Shown: positions 1 to 8,918 of the stretch, piece by piece
Layout of the letters: every line of letters begins with the position of its first letter
How positions within the stretch are numbered: position 1 is the stretch's first letter
Source of the DNA: Plantactinospora endophytica
GTDB lineage: Bacteria > Actinomycetota > Actinomycetes > Mycobacteriales > Micromonosporaceae
Length of the DNA stretch: 64,000 bases
Reading direction: 5' to 3'
NCBI RefSeq assembly: GCF_016862915.1
Contig: NZ_BONW01000021.1
Location: 186,001 to 250,000, forward strand
Program-made: the position numbers and the translations under genes
The notes under the pieces: model-generated
What the model was told of the DNA's origin: nothing
The model's input: only the letters and a program-made list of their open reading frames with translations
Database searches by the model: none

Positions 1-1130
1 TGATCCCGTAGACCTGGGCGACGCCCTTGTGCAGACCGAGGCTGGCCACGCTGCCGGCGTGCTTGTGCTTGTAGTTGACCGGCGCCCGGCCCCGGAGCAC
101 CGCCCGGATGTTGTCGGCCATCCGGGCCGCCTGCCGCACCGCGTGCTGGGCACTCGGCGAGCAGTACGCACCGGGCGGGCCGGTCAGGTCCGGCACCGCC
201 GCGCAGTCACCGGCGCTCCACGCCCCCTCGACCACCTGGTCGCCGTCGACCACCTGGAGGGTCGGCAGGCAGGTCACCCGGCCCCGCTCGTCCCGGGGCA
301 GGTCGGTCTGGGCCAACATCGGCGACGGCTTCACCCCGGCCGTCCAGACGATGGTGTCGGCCCGGAAGCTGTCCCCGTCGGAGAGCCGGACCAGTCCGTC
401 CACACAGGACTCCAGCCGGGTCTCCAGCCGGATGTCCATCTTCCGCTTCAGCAACTGCGCCACCGTGTACGCGCCCATGTCCCGGTCGACCTCGGGCAGC
501 ACCCGCAGGGTCGCCTCGACGAGTACCCAGCGCATGTCGCCGGGCTTCAGCTCCGGGTAGTACTTGAGCGCGTCCCGGGCCATGTCCTCCATCTCGGCCA
601 GCGCCTCGATGCCGGCGTAGCCACCGCCGACGAAGACGAAGGTCAGCGCACAGCGCCGGACGTCCGGGTCGGTGGTGGCGGCGGCCACGTCCAACCGGTC
701 CAGCACGTGGTTGCGCAGGAAGATCGCCTCACCGATGGTCTTGAACCCGATGCCCTGCTCGGCCAGCCCGGGGATCGGCAGGGTACGGGAGACCGAGCCG
801 GGCGCCACCACGATGTGGTCGTACGCGATCTCCCGGGCCGGGCCGATGATCGGCTGCACGGTCGCGGTCTTCCGGTCGTGCTCGACCCGGGTGACCGTAC
901 CGGCGACGATGGTGCAGCGGCGCAGTTCGCGCCGGAGCGGCACCACGGAGTGCCGGGGGGAGATGTTGCCGGCCGCCGCCTCGGGCAGGAAGGGTTGGTA
1001 CGTCATGTGGGGCTGAGGGTCGACGACGATGACCTCGGCCTCCCACGACCGGAGCTTCTTCGACAGGCGCAGGGCCGCGTACAGGCCGACGTGACCGGCG
1101 CCCACCACAAGGATCCGCTGCGGATTCACG
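1..1130 (-). CDS. ndh: Type II NADH dehydrogenase (NDH-2), C terminus cut by the window edge
   Basis: FAD-dependent NADH:quinone oxidoreductase that passes electrons from NADH to membrane quinone without pumping protons. The N terminus VNPQRILVVGAGHVGL holds the FAD-binding GxGxxG at residues 10-15. A second dinucleotide fold, FVGGGYAGIE, lies near residues 166-175, and WSAGDCAAVPD is the late FAD-contact motif. About 376 codons are present; family members run to roughly 430-470 residues, so the C-terminal membrane-association region lies beyond base 1. I chose the GTG start because the only nearby ATG (1138) runs into a stop after three codons. GGAG sits very close to the GTG, so initiation may be weak. 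Family assignment is firm; electron acceptor and physiology are inferred from the family. Confidence 0.9.
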
Positions 1131-1250
1131 TCTCCATCTTTCCCCCCGCCGCCCCGGGATGCGGGCCAGATGCCCCCTTCTGTGACTGAGGACGCCAGGT
1201 GAGCCGCGTTACCCCAGTTTGCACCGATCTTGCCGAGCGGCGCCGCCGAA

Positions 1251-1343
1251 CGCCGGAACTCCGACCGGTTCCCGGCGCCGCAGCGACCGCTACCTGCGCC
1301 GGAACACCGGCCGGTTCCCCGCCGGAACGTCGGGCGCTACCTG
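1251..1343. repeat. Two imperfect direct repeats (46 and 47 bp) carrying hairpins at a gene 3' end
   Basis: Copy 1 (1251-1296) and copy 2 (1297-1343) both begin CGCCGGAAC, contain CCGGTTCCC and end GCTACCTG. Copy 2 overlaps the last codons and stop of the membrane-protein gene ending at 1337, so copy 1 repeats the coding tail (TTCCGGCGCAGGTAG on the minus strand) downstream of the real one. GGAAC/GTTCC stems in each copy could form tandem terminators. The rest of the 1131-1336 gap holds nothing I recognise. Confidence 0.6.
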
Positions 1344-1888
1344 CGTCGGAACAGCCAGCCGAGCAGTGCGGCGGCGGCGACGGCCAGGGCCAGCCCGCCG
1401 AGCAGTACGACGACGAAGTTCTCGTCGCCCCACCGGCCGTCCAGGGCGAGCAGCGGCACGGCGAGCACCGCCGAGGCGAGCGCCACCCCCAGCGCCCGGG
1501 CCACCCACCGGGCCAGCACCTCGGGGGCGATCACCGCGTCGTACGACAGCAGGGCGGCGAGCGCGGCGAGGCTGTGCGTCAGGTAGAGGAAGGTGGCCAG
1601 GGCGAGCAGCCGCCACAGCTCGACCCGCTGGTCGTACCAGCCGGTGGCCGCCACCCAGGCGCCGGCCGCGGCCAGCAGGATAAAGGTGGGCCAGTTCCGC
1701 CGGGGCGCGACCGCGGGCGCCATCGCCGCCACCACCAGCAGGCCGAGCAGCCGGGGGTCGGACGGCCGTTCCGGGTACGCCAGCAGCAGCGCCACCAGCG
1801 CGCAGCCGAAGACGCCGCCCCGGACCAGCAGCGGCACCAGGGTGATCCGGCCGATCGCCGCGTACATCTCCTTGACCCGGTTCAGCAC
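1337..1888 (-). CDS. Polytopic membrane protein of the MoxR/DUF58 cluster, unknown function
   Basis: A 183-residue protein that is almost entirely hydrophobic, with about five predicted membrane segments (roughly residues 17-39, 42-60, 68-83, 93-118 and 127-175 in pieces) and a basic C terminus, GWLFRRR. I recognise no family motif. It follows the DUF58 gene by 28 bases on the same strand and is probably the last gene of the MoxR-DUF58-DUF4129 operon. Its 3' end lies inside the 46/47-bp repeat pair. Function unknown; a role in assembling or anchoring the MoxR/DUF58 complex is only a guess from position. Confidence 0.75.
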   Translation of the reverse strand: MLNRVKEMYAAIGRITLVPLLVRGGVFGCALVALLLAYPERPSDPRLLGLLVVAAMAPAVAPRRNWPTFILLAAAGAWVAATGWYDQRVELWRLLALATFLYLTHSLAALAALLSYDAVIAPEVLARWVARALGVALASAVLAVPLLALDGRWGDENFVVVLLGGLALAVAAAALLGWLFRRR

Positions 1889-1916
1889 GGCGTCTCTCCG
1901 TTCGACACGGCGGCCC

Positions 1917-3374
1917 TCACCGCAGCGCCGGGCGGGGCGCGGAGGCGAGCCGGGCGACGTCCCGGAGTACCAGGTCGAGGCTGCCCGCCCCGGCCCAGGT
2001 GACCACCGGTACCCCGTGCTCGCGGAGCTGCCCGATCGTCATCTCCCGGTCCAGCCGCCAGAGCCGGTGCGCGATCTCGGTCCACTGCCCCCGCTTCGGC
2101 GGCACCGCCGACGGCGGCAGGGTGTCCACCGCCACCACGAACCGGCCGGACCGGGCCAGCCGAGCCAGCATCGCCGCCGACCGGGCGTCCACCAGCGGGG
2201 TGAGCACCACCACCAGGGCGTTCGAGGAGAGCAGTTGCGGACCGAAGACCTGGTCGTACGGCTCGTGCGGAGACTGTTCGACCCGGACGTCGAGCAGCCA
2301 CTCCAGCAGGGTCAGGTACTGCCGCCGGCCGGTGGCCGGCCGGAGCCGGCGGGCCGACGGGCCGTATTCGAGCAGCGAGACCCGGTCGCCCCGGTGCAGG
2401 TAGTGCTCGGCGATCGCGGCGGCGGCCCGGACGCAGGTGTCCAGCACCGAGGCGCTGCCCCGGATCCCGCCCGACCGGCCCGCCTCGGCGAGTACGTCGA
2501 GCAGCAGCACCACCTCGGCGTCCCGGTCGGAGAGCATCGCCGCCACGTGCAGTTGCCGGGCTCGCAGCGACACCCGCCAGTCGATCCGGCGCAGCCGGTC
2601 CCCCGGCCCGAAGATGCGTACCCCGGCCAGTTCGCCGCCCTCGCCCGGGCGCCGCGACCGGTGCCCGCCGACCAGGCCGGCGGCCCGGGGCATCGCCTCG
2701 TCCGCGTCGAACGGCTCGGTCACCGGGTAGACCGGCACCGCGCGGGCGTCGGTGAGCACCGTCTGGCTGGCCAGCAGGCCGTCGCAGGCGATCGCCCGGA
2801 CCGCCGCCGGCCCGATCGCGTGCCGGCCCCAGCGCAGCGTCGCACCGCGCAACTCCAGGTCGGCTATGGTGCCGGCCGGCACGGTGAAGCCGTACGGGCG
2901 GTCGGTGGCGTCCCGCCGTCCGTCCCCGCCGGCCGGTACGGCGCCGTCGGCCCCGGCACCGCCGGGCGCGAACAGCACCTCGTCGATCCGCAGCCAGGAC
3001 GACACCACGGTACGGACCAGCACCAGGTCGTACCCGACGTCGTCGCGGTTGCCGACGCTGATCCCGCCGACCAGCCCGGCTCCCTCGACAAGGTTGGTGT
3101 CGTCGACCCCGATCGCGATCTCCGGCGGATGCTCCGGCCGGCGCCGCAGCGCGTACGCGGTGCCGAGCGCGAAGGGGGCGGCCAGCACGACGAGGTCGGC
3201 CCGGCCGAGCAGCGCACCGGCCACCAGGAACAGCCCGGTGAGCAGCACCGCTCGGCCGAGGGCCCGGGTGGACACCCAGTCCGGCACCGGCCCCGCCCAG
3301 GACTGCCCGGCCGGGGGCGCGGCGGTGCGCTGCCCGGGTACGGCGGGTCGCAGGGTCGGTCCGGAGGTGCCCAC
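1917..3374 (-). CDS. DUF58 domain protein partner of MoxR
   Basis: A 485-residue protein with two close membrane segments at about residues 41-75 and a DUF58 domain around residues 255-300, marked by FGPGDRLRRIDWR and the following DAEVVLLLDV strand (a von Willebrand A-like fold with a degenerate metal site). DUF58 proteins are encoded beside MoxR ATPases and are thought to be chaperoned or metal-loaded by them, possibly acting at the cell envelope. The GTG start is 2 bases after the MoxR stop, and no Shine-Dalgarno is needed if translation is coupled. A longer upstream open frame exists but overlaps moxR, so I rejected it. Confidence 0.88.
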   Translation of the reverse strand: MGTSGPTLRPAVPGQRTAAPPAGQSWAGPVPDWVSTRALGRAVLLTGLFLVAGALLGRADLVVLAAPFALGTAYALRRRPEHPPEIAIGVDDTNLVEGAGLVGGISVGNRDDVGYDLVLVRTVVSSWLRIDEVLFAPGGAGADGAVPAGGDGRRDATDRPYGFTVPAGTIADLELRGATLRWGRHAIGPAAVRAIACDGLLASQTVLTDARAVPVYPVTEPFDADEAMPRAAGLVGGHRSRRPGEGGELAGVRIFGPGDRLRRIDWRVSLRARQLHVAAMLSDRDAEVVLLLDVLAEAGRSGGIRGSASVLDTCVRAAAAIAEHYLHRGDRVSLLEYGPSARRLRPATGRRQYLTLLEWLLDVRVEQSPHEPYDQVFGPQLLSSNALVVVLTPLVDARSAAMLARLARSGRFVVAVDTLPPSAVPPKRGQWTEIAHRLWRLDREMTIGQLREHGVPVVTWAGAGSLDLVLRDVARLASAPRPALR

Positions 3375-3376
3375 GG

Positions 3377-4384
3377 TCAGCGTGCCCCGGCAGGCCCGGC
3401 GGCGTAGCTGGGCAGGGCGCCGCTGGCCGGGGCGGGAGTGGTCTCCAGCACCTCGTTGACCACGAACGACGGGTCGACCCGGCGCAGCCACATCTCCGGG
3501 CGGAGCGTGATCCGGTGCGCCAGCACCGGCACCGCCACCGCCTTGACGTCCTCGGGGATCACGTAGTCGCGGTTGGCGAACGCGGCGATCGCCCGGGCCA
3601 GCAGCAGCAGCGCGAGCGAGCCACGCGGCGAGGCGCCGACCAGCACGGAAGCGTGCTCCCGGGTGGCGGCGGTCAGCGCGACGATGTAGCGGCCGATCGA
3701 GTCCTCCACCACCACGTTCTCCAGGGCCGCCTGCATGCCCCGGAGTACTCCGGCGTTCACCACCGGTTTCAGCTCCGCCTCCTCCTGGCGGCGGGCCATC
3801 CGGCGGCGGAGCACGTCCCACTCCTCCTCGGCGCCCGGATAGCCGAACGAGACCCGGAGCAGGAACCGGTCGAGCTGCGCCTCCGGCAGCGGATAGGTCC
3901 CTTCGTATTCGATCGGGTTGGCGGTGGCGATCACGTGGAACGGCGGGTCGAGCCGGTAGGTGACGCCCTCCACCGAGACCTGCTTCTCCTGCATCGCCTC
4001 CAGCAGCGCCGCCTGGGTCTTCGGCGGCGTCCGGTTGATCTCGTCGGCGAGCAGCAGGTTGGTGAAGACCGGCCCGGCCCGGAAGCTGAAGTCGGCGGTG
4101 CGCTGGTCGTAGAGGAAGGAGCCGGTGACGTCGGCGGGCAGCAGGTCGGGGGTGAACTGGAGGCGCCGGAAGTCGAGCCCGAGCGCCTGGGCGAAGGAGC
4201 GCGCGGTCAGCGTCTTGCCCAGCCCCGGCAGGTCCTCCAGCAGCACGTGCCCGCCGGCCAGGATGCCGGCGAGTACCAGCTCCAGGGCGTCCCGCTTACC
4301 CACCACCACCGTGCCGACCTGGTCCAGCACGGCCTGCGCCAGCCGACCCACGTCGAACGTGCTGACCTGCTCCGCGTCTGTCAT
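3377..4384 (-). CDS. moxR: MoxR-family AAA+ ATPase
   Basis: A 335-residue AAA+ ATPase. Walker A is LPGLGKT (residues 52-58), Walker B LLLADEINR (110-118), followed by the family-typical TPPKTQAALLEAMQE and sensor 1 ATANP. MoxR proteins act as chaperones or cofactor-insertion ATPases, usually for a DUF58/vWA partner, which is the next gene here. The chosen ATG overlaps the upstream stop as ATGA and gives the usual family N terminus; a 27-codon extension has no support. The neighbours form the common actinobacterial set: a small membrane protein, DUF4129, moxR and DUF58. Substrate unknown. Confidence 0.93.
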   Translation of the reverse strand: MTDAEQVSTFDVGRLAQAVLDQVGTVVVGKRDALELVLAGILAGGHVLLEDLPGLGKTLTARSFAQALGLDFRRLQFTPDLLPADVTGSFLYDQRTADFSFRAGPVFTNLLLADEINRTPPKTQAALLEAMQEKQVSVEGVTYRLDPPFHVIATANPIEYEGTYPLPEAQLDRFLLRVSFGYPGAEEEWDVLRRRMARRQEEAELKPVVNAGVLRGMQAALENVVVEDSIGRYIVALTAATREHASVLVGASPRGSLALLLLARAIAAFANRDYVIPEDVKAVAVPVLAHRITLRPEMWLRRVDPSFVVNEVLETTPAPASGALPSYAAGPAGAR

Positions 4385-4974
4385 AGCTTCTCCAATTGGG
4401 CGACGATCGCCGCGATGTCGCGCGGCGCCGGAGTGCGCTTGGGAGGCGTGTCGATGAAGTTCCACAGTGGCTCGCCGAGCAACGCCCGGGCCCGCTCCGG
4501 ATCGGTGGCCCGGTCGACGCCGTGCCGCTGCCGCAGCACCTCGTCGACGAGTTCGCCGAGCACCGGCTGCACCGCCCGGGAGAACCGCTCCGGCTCCCCC
4601 TGCGACCAGGCCAGCTTGGTCTCCCAGCGGCTGACCGAACTGCCCAGGGCGTCCCGGACGGTCCAGTCGTAGCTGCCGTCCTCCTCGCCCCGATCGGCGG
4701 GTCGCTGGAGCCGGATCGGCACCGGTGGCGGCGGGGCGAGGCTCCGGGCGAGCCGGCGCAACAGCAGCAGGGCGAGGAAGCCGGCGAAGACCGCCGGGGC
4801 CGAGACGCCGATCCCGACCATGCGCAGCCCGAGTACGACCGCAGCGGCGAACCCGGCCGCGGCGAACCCGATGCGCAGCCAGCCGCGTACGCCACCGCGC
4901 CGGGGAGCGTCCGTGGGCGCCTGCTCCTCCTCGTCTTCGAGCAGGTCGAAGATGCTGGCGCTGGAGCCGCTCAC
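4381..4974 (-). CDS. Membrane protein of the MoxR operon, uncharacterised
   Basis: A 197-residue protein with an acidic N terminus (SIFDLLEDEEEQ), two adjoining hydrophobic segments at about residues 34-75, and a soluble C-terminal half of about 115 residues ending DIAAIVAQLEKL. The GTG start overlaps the DUF4129 stop as GTGA, and its own stop overlaps the moxR ATG as ATGA, so all three are probably translated as a coupled unit. I recognise no characterised family. Position suggests a structural part of the MoxR/DUF58 membrane assembly. Confidence 0.85.
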   Translation of the reverse strand: MSGSSASIFDLLEDEEEQAPTDAPRRGGVRGWLRIGFAAAGFAAAVVLGLRMVGIGVSAPAVFAGFLALLLLRRLARSLAPPPPVPIRLQRPADRGEEDGSYDWTVRDALGSSVSRWETKLAWSQGEPERFSRAVQPVLGELVDEVLRQRHGVDRATDPERARALLGEPLWNFIDTPPKRTPAPRDIAAIVAQLEKL

Positions 4975-5729
4975 CCGGTCACCCCCGCCGTCAGTTCGGT
5001 ACGCAGCCGGTGCAGCGCCGACCGGGCCTGGGTACGCATCCGCTCGTCGACGGTGTGCGTGGCGTACCGGGCCTCGCGGTAGACGTCGGCGAACGCGGCC
5101 AGCACGTCGGCACTGACCGGCCGGCCGGCGCCCAGCAGCCGGGTGACCAGGTCGGTCGGGGTGTCGCCGGGCCGGCGTTCGACGCCCGCCGCAGCGGCGG
5201 CCTGTTCCAGGCGTACCCAGCAGGCGATCACCGCCTTGCGCGGGTCGGCGTCGGTGTCGGAGAGTTCGACCAGGCCGGCGTCGAGCGCGGCGACCACCTC
5301 CTCCGCCGTCTGTTCGGCGGAGCGGAGTTTGCGGGCACCGGGGCGGGCCAGTCCCCGGCGGCGGCGCAGCAGGTCCCGGGCCAGTGCCCAGAGCAGCGCG
5401 ACCACCACCGCCAGCACCACGGCGGTGCAGAGCACGGTGCCGACGTACGGGACCCACTCGGGCAGGTAGCTGCCGGACGGCCCCGGCTCGGCGCTGGCCA
5501 GCGACTCCGCCGGGACAGGCTGTTCCGGCGGTTCGAAGGTTGGCACGATGTCGGCCGGCGGGTCGACCCGGGTGAACCCGATCGAGGAGTGTCCGGCGGC
5601 GAGCGCGGCCAGCGCCAGCAGCCCGGCGACGGCGGCCAGTGGCCACAGTGTGCGCAGCAGGCCGGCGGTGAGGCTGGACCGGGGTGGCTGCGGTGCCGGG
5701 CGGGCACGGTCGGAGCGCCCGTCGGTCAT
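4971..5729 (-). CDS. DUF4129 domain membrane protein
   Basis: A 252-residue protein with two membrane segments (about residues 24-45 and 95-117) separated by an extracytoplasmic loop rich in Pro and Glu, and a cytoplasmic DUF4129 domain at about residues 165-245 (PRKAVIACWVRLEQAA and ADVYREARYATHTV are typical). DUF4129 proteins are common in MoxR operons and, in some families, are fused to transglutaminase-like domains. It is the first gene of the run down to the membrane protein ending at 1337. The biochemical role of DUF4129 is not established. Confidence 0.88.
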   Translation of the reverse strand: MTDGRSDRARPAPQPPRSSLTAGLLRTLWPLAAVAGLLALAALAAGHSSIGFTRVDPPADIVPTFEPPEQPVPAESLASAEPGPSGSYLPEWVPYVGTVLCTAVVLAVVVALLWALARDLLRRRRGLARPGARKLRSAEQTAEEVVAALDAGLVELSDTDADPRKAVIACWVRLEQAAAAAGVERRPGDTPTDLVTRLLGAGRPVSADVLAAFADVYREARYATHTVDERMRTQARSALHRLRTELTAGVTG

Positions 5730-5750
5730 CGCACCGCCCCCCTGAGCCGT

Positions 5751-6476
5751 CTAGCGGGAGTCGTCCAACCCGGCCAGGCGCCGGGCCTGGGCGAACACGT
5801 CGTCCAGCATTGTCGGTGTGAGCCGCCCGGTAAAGGTGTTCTGCTGGCTGACGTGGTAACAGCCGAGCACCTGCGGTACGGCGTCGTTCCCGGACCAGTG
5901 TGCCCCATGACCGAAGCCGGGTCGCGGGGTGGGCGGGCGCACACCGTACGCCTGGCGGAGCACCGGCCACCACGCCGCCCAGGCGAACGCGCCGAGGGTG
6001 ACCACGACGCGCAGGGTGGGTCTGATCAGGTCGATCTCCCGGTGCAGCCAGGGCGCGCAGGTGTCCCGCTCGACCGGGGTCGGCTTGTTGTCCGGCGGCG
6101 CGCAGCGCACGGCGGCGGCGATCCGGGTGTGCCGCAGGGCGAGCCCGTCGTCGGCGGCCACGCTGGTCGGCTGGTTGGCCAGGCCGGCCCGGTGCAGCGC
6201 GGCGAAGAGGACGTCCCCGGACCGGTCGCCGGTGAAGATCCGGCCGGTCCGGTTGCCGCCGTGTGCGGCCGGGGCCAGTCCGAGGATGGCGATCCGGGCG
6301 TCGGCGACGCCGAAGCCGGGTACCGGTCGTCCCCAGTACTCCTGGTCGCGGAAGGCGGCCCGGCGCACGGTGGCGACCTCCTCCCGCCAGGCGACCAGCC
6401 GGGGGCAGGCGAAGCACTGGGCGACCGCGCCGTCCATCTCGGCCAGGTCGGCCGCCCGCGCCGCGCGGCCGGCCAC
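5751..6476 (-). CDS. Family 5 uracil-DNA glycosylase (UdgB-like)
   Basis: Base-excision repair enzyme that removes uracil and other deaminated bases from DNA. Visible motifs are the N-terminal iron-sulfur cysteines [13 protein letters not shown], motif 1 [14 protein letters not shown], a second cysteine pair in RCAPPDN...RDTCAPW, and a C-terminal [15 protein letters not shown] motif. Motif 1 with Ala-His rather than a catalytic Asp/Asn is characteristic of family 5. The start is uncertain: GTG 6476, ATG 6437 and a TTG at 6557 overlapping the previous stop are all in frame. I used the GTG (241 residues). It lies downstream of the dienelactone hydrolase gene and 21 bases upstream of the DUF4129 gene. 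Confidence 0.88.
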   Translation of the reverse strand: MAGRAARAADLAEMDGAVAQCFACPRLVAWREEVATVRRAAFRDQEYWGRPVPGFGVADARIAILGLAPAAHGGNRTGRIFTGDRSGDVLFAALHRAGLANQPTSVAADDGLALRHTRIAAAVRCAPPDNKPTPVERDTCAPWLHREIDLIRPTLRVVVTLGAFAWAAWWPVLRQAYGVRPPTPRPGFGHGAHWSGNDAVPQVLGCYHVSQQNTFTGRLTPTMLDDVFAQARRLAGLDDSR

Positions 6477-6549
6477 CTCTCCGGCGGTACGCGAAACCCG
6501 GCCCGGTCCGCCGTGCGGCTGCCGGGCCGGGTCGTCCGGTCGGGCCGGT

Positions 6550-7239
6550 TCAGCCAAGTCGGGACCGGAAGAGTTCGAGGGTCCGGGCCCAGGCGCTGGC
6601 CGCCGCACGCTGGTCGAAGACCTCCGGCCGGTCGTCGTTGAAGAACGCGTGCCGGGTACCCGGGTAGTCGTGGGTGACGCAGTCGCCGCCGGCCGCCTCG
6701 ATCGCCGCGCGGGCCGCCTTGACCCCGTCCGCCGCCGAGGTGCCGTCCTCCTCGGAGCAGTGGATGACGGCGGCCTTGCCGGCGTAGTCCGACCACTCGG
6801 GACGCATCCGCTCCCAGGGCAGTACCGGGTAGAAGCCGGCGGTCGCGACGATCCGGTCGGAGAGCGTCGCCGACCAGAGCGCCAGGCTGCCGCCGGCACA
6901 GAAGCCGACGCAGCCGACCGTGTCGCCGGTCACCTCGGGCCGCTCCACCAGGTAGTCGGCGGCACCGGCGATGTCCCGGGCGGCCTGGTCCATGGCCAGC
7001 CCCATCAGCAGCTTGCCGGCCTGGTCGGGCTCGGTGGTGGAGGCACCGTGGTAGAGGTCGGGGGCGAGCGCCACGAAACCGGCCTCGGCGAACCGGTCGG
7101 CGACCGACGTGATGTGCGGCACCAGTCCCCACCACTCCTGGATGACGATGACGGCCGGACCGGTGGCGCCGCCGGCCGGCAGCGCCAGATAGCCCTCGCT
7201 GGTCCCCCCGTTACTCCGGTAACTCACCATCTCGCCCAT
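6550..7239 (-). CDS. Dienelactone hydrolase family protein
   Basis: A 229-residue alpha/beta hydrolase. The nucleophile is Cys114 in GFCAGG, the family's Cys-for-Ser exchange. His197 in GTRHAFFND completes the triad and Asp165 in HCSEEDG is the likely acid. Family members hydrolyse dienelactone in chlorocatechol breakdown, but most actinobacterial homologues stand outside any aromatic pathway, as here, so the substrate is unknown. A strong AGGAGGG lies before the ATG. A hairpin separates it from the upstream HAAS gene, so it probably has its own promoter in 7240-7372. A shorter start at Met4 is possible. Confidence 0.88.
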   Translation of the reverse strand: MGEMVSYRSNGGTSEGYLALPAGGATGPAVIVIQEWWGLVPHITSVADRFAEAGFVALAPDLYHGASTTEPDQAGKLLMGLAMDQAARDIAGAADYLVERPEVTGDTVGCVGFCAGGSLALWSATLSDRIVATAGFYPVLPWERMRPEWSDYAGKAAVIHCSEEDGTSAADGVKAARAAIEAAGGDCVTHDYPGTRHAFFNDDRPEVFDQRAAASAWARTLELFRSRLG

Positions 7240-7372
7240 CGGTGGCCCTCCTGTCGGTCAGTCATCGTTGGCTGGTCGCACAGTTTTTCCGACCCAAGTC
7301 CGATGGTCGGGTCTTGCGTGCCGGGTGTGCGGGTAGCCTGCCACGCCCGACGGAGCGACGGAAGCCAACAGC

Positions 7373-7414
7373 GACGTGGCGTACACCTCCTGTTGCGGAG
7401 GTGTACGCCACGTC
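7373..7414 (-). terminator. Perfect 18-bp hairpin downstream of the HAAS gene
   Basis: The 18-base arms at 7373-7390 and 7397-7414 are exact reverse complements around a TGTTGC loop. On the minus strand the hairpin lies about 33 bases after the stop at 7448. There is no U tract, which is usual for actinobacterial terminators. Confidence 0.75.
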
Positions 7415-7447
7415 GTCGACCGCCCCCGGGGGAGCGGGGTTCGCGGT

Positions 7448-8473
7448 CTAGTCGGTCGGGGTGGGGGTGGGAGCCGGCCCGCGCCCCTGGACGGCGCTCG
7501 GGGTCGCGGTCGGCGCCGCACCGCCCGGGGTGGCCGACGGCCCGAACTCTCCGGGCGTGGCCGTCGGGGCGGCCGGCTCCGGGGTCGGCGGAGTCGTCGG
7601 ACCGAACCGGAACGGCGCACCCTCCGGGCAGAACGGGTACGGCAGCCGCGTCGGGTCGCTGTATTCCGGCATGGTCTGGTAGCGCTCCTGCGCCTCGCTG
7701 CACCACGGGTGGCCGAGCCGGATCGGCTGGCCGTTCTGGTCGAAGAGGCGTACGCCCTCCAGCAGCCGGCCCTGGCTGTCGTAGACGTAGACGTCCTGCA
7801 CCCCGGAGTATTGGTCGGTGTAGACCTGCTCGTAGGGGACGGGGTTGCCGCCACCGCCGGCCCGGCCGTCCAACTCGGCGAAGCCGGCCAGGCCGAACAG
7901 GACCAGCAGGGCGGCGGTCACGTTGAGCACCAGCCTCGGCCGCCTGCCCAGCCGCTCGGTGCGGCGGCCGAGCCAGATCGACCCGGTGACGGTCACGGCG
8001 AGCAGCAGCAGCGCGGCCAGGCCGCTACCGCCGAGCCGGGGCAGCAGCCCGAACGAGGTACCGGTCAGCACGACGGTGAACAGCATCGCGACCAGGTAGC
8101 CGCGCAGGATCCACCAGGCCGGGCGGAGCAGCCGGAGGAAGTCGCTGAGCCGGGTGTATCCAAGCACGGGGCCGAGCCGGTCGTCGGCGACCCGGATCCG
8201 CGCCCAGCCCTCGCGTACCGCCGCGCTGATCCGCTGGTCGAGGTTGGGCGTGGCGGACGGCGCGCTGACCCCGGCGGCGGTGCGCAGCTCCATCGCGTAC
8301 GCCTCGGGTGGGCCGAGCCGTTCGTGCAGCGACCCGTCCGCCTCGGCGGCCACCTCGGTCAGGTGCTCGGGCAGGTCTTCGAGCAGGTCGTCGCGGACTG
8401 CGGGTGGCAGGTCGGCCAGCGCCTCGCGGACCTGCCCGACGTACCGGGCGATCTCCTGCTCGGTCACGGTCAT
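7448..8473 (-). CDS. HAAS-domain membrane protein, partner of PadR
   Basis: A 341-residue protein. Residues 1-65 (EIARYVGQVREAL...LLEDLPEHLTEVAAEA) match the HAAS signalling domain that occurs next to PadR regulators. Three membrane segments follow at about 122-143, 148-168 and 180-199, then an extracytoplasmic region and a low-complexity Pro/Thr/Ala tail from about residue 292. Its start overlaps the padR stop as ATGA, so the two are coupled. HAAS proteins are thought to sense an envelope signal or modulate their PadR partner; the ligand is unknown. The repetitive tail looks like a wall-spanning or disordered linker. Confidence 0.85.
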   Translation of the reverse strand: MTVTEQEIARYVGQVREALADLPPAVRDDLLEDLPEHLTEVAAEADGSLHERLGPPEAYAMELRTAAGVSAPSATPNLDQRISAAVREGWARIRVADDRLGPVLGYTRLSDFLRLLRPAWWILRGYLVAMLFTVVLTGTSFGLLPRLGGSGLAALLLLAVTVTGSIWLGRRTERLGRRPRLVLNVTAALLVLFGLAGFAELDGRAGGGGNPVPYEQVYTDQYSGVQDVYVYDSQGRLLEGVRLFDQNGQPIRLGHPWCSEAQERYQTMPEYSDPTRLPYPFCPEGAPFRFGPTTPPTPEPAAPTATPGEFGPSATPGGAAPTATPSAVQGRGPAPTPTPTD

Positions 8474-8802
8474 GCCGCCATCCCCTTGTCGTCGAGCAGC
8501 GTGTCCATGGTGGTGGCGAAGGACCGCCAGATCTTGCCGGAGCGGAGGAGTTGGTCCCGCCCGGCCGGGTTGAGCGCGTAGTACTTGCGGTGTGGGCCGG
8601 ACTCGCTGGGCACCACGTAGGTGGTCAGCAGGCCGGCCTGGAAGAGCCGGCGCAGCGTGCCGTAGACGGAGGCGTCGCCGATCTCGTCGAGACCGGCGGA
8701 ACGGAGCCGGCGCATGATGTCGTAGCCGTAGCCGTCCTCGTCCTTCAGCACGGCCAGCACGGCGAGATCCAGCACGCCTTTGAGCAACTGGGTCGTGTCC
8801 AC
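8470..8802 (-). CDS. PadR-family transcriptional regulator
   Basis: A 110-residue winged-helix repressor starting MDTTQLLKGVLDLAVLAVL, with the PadR signature GYGYDIMRRLRSAG and the wing GPHRKYYALNPAGRDQL. I chose GTG 8802 over an in-frame TTG at 8823 because this is the family's usual N terminus and a TAGTAT -10 element (8810-8815) lies exactly 7 bases upstream, which suits a leaderless transcript. An inverted repeat TACTAC-N10-GTAGTA overlaps that -10, so autoregulation is likely. It is coupled to the downstream HAAS gene. The inducer is unknown. Confidence 0.92.
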   Translation of the reverse strand: MDTTQLLKGVLDLAVLAVLKDEDGYGYDIMRRLRSAGLDEIGDASVYGTLRRLFQAGLLTTYVVPSESGPHRKYYALNPAGRDQLLRSGKIWRSFATTMDTLLDDKGMAA

Positions 8803-8809
8803 GTCACCG

Positions 8810-8832
8810 ATACTACTGTTCAATGCGTAGTA
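8810..8832 (-). promoter_or_regulatory. padR leaderless promoter with candidate PadR operator
   Basis: On the minus strand, TAGTAT (8810-8815) sits 7 bases before the padR GTG. TACTAC (8811-8816) and GTAGTA (8827-8832) form an inverted repeat with a 10-base spacer over the same site, suitable for steric autorepression. Operator function is inferred. Confidence 0.5.
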
Positions 8833-8906
8833 CCGTCAACGAGGCAGTAGCGCGGCGCGAGCGCAGCACCCGTCGACGGCCGGGCGCTGGCCTGGCGGGG
8901 CGGCGG

Positions 8907-8912
8907 TACGGT
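8907..8912 (+). promoter_or_regulatory. Leaderless -10 element TACGGT
   Basis: TACGGT lies 6 bases before GTG 8919, with no Shine-Dalgarno. It supports GTG 8919 over the in-frame ATG at 8823, which lies inside the padR operator. Confidence 0.4.
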
Positions 8913-8918
8913 GTCGCC

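Noticed and set aside
1590-3410. A 604-codon plus-strand frame opposite the DUF58 gene
   Set aside because: Mirror of a coding region in GC-rich DNA; no start signal or domain.
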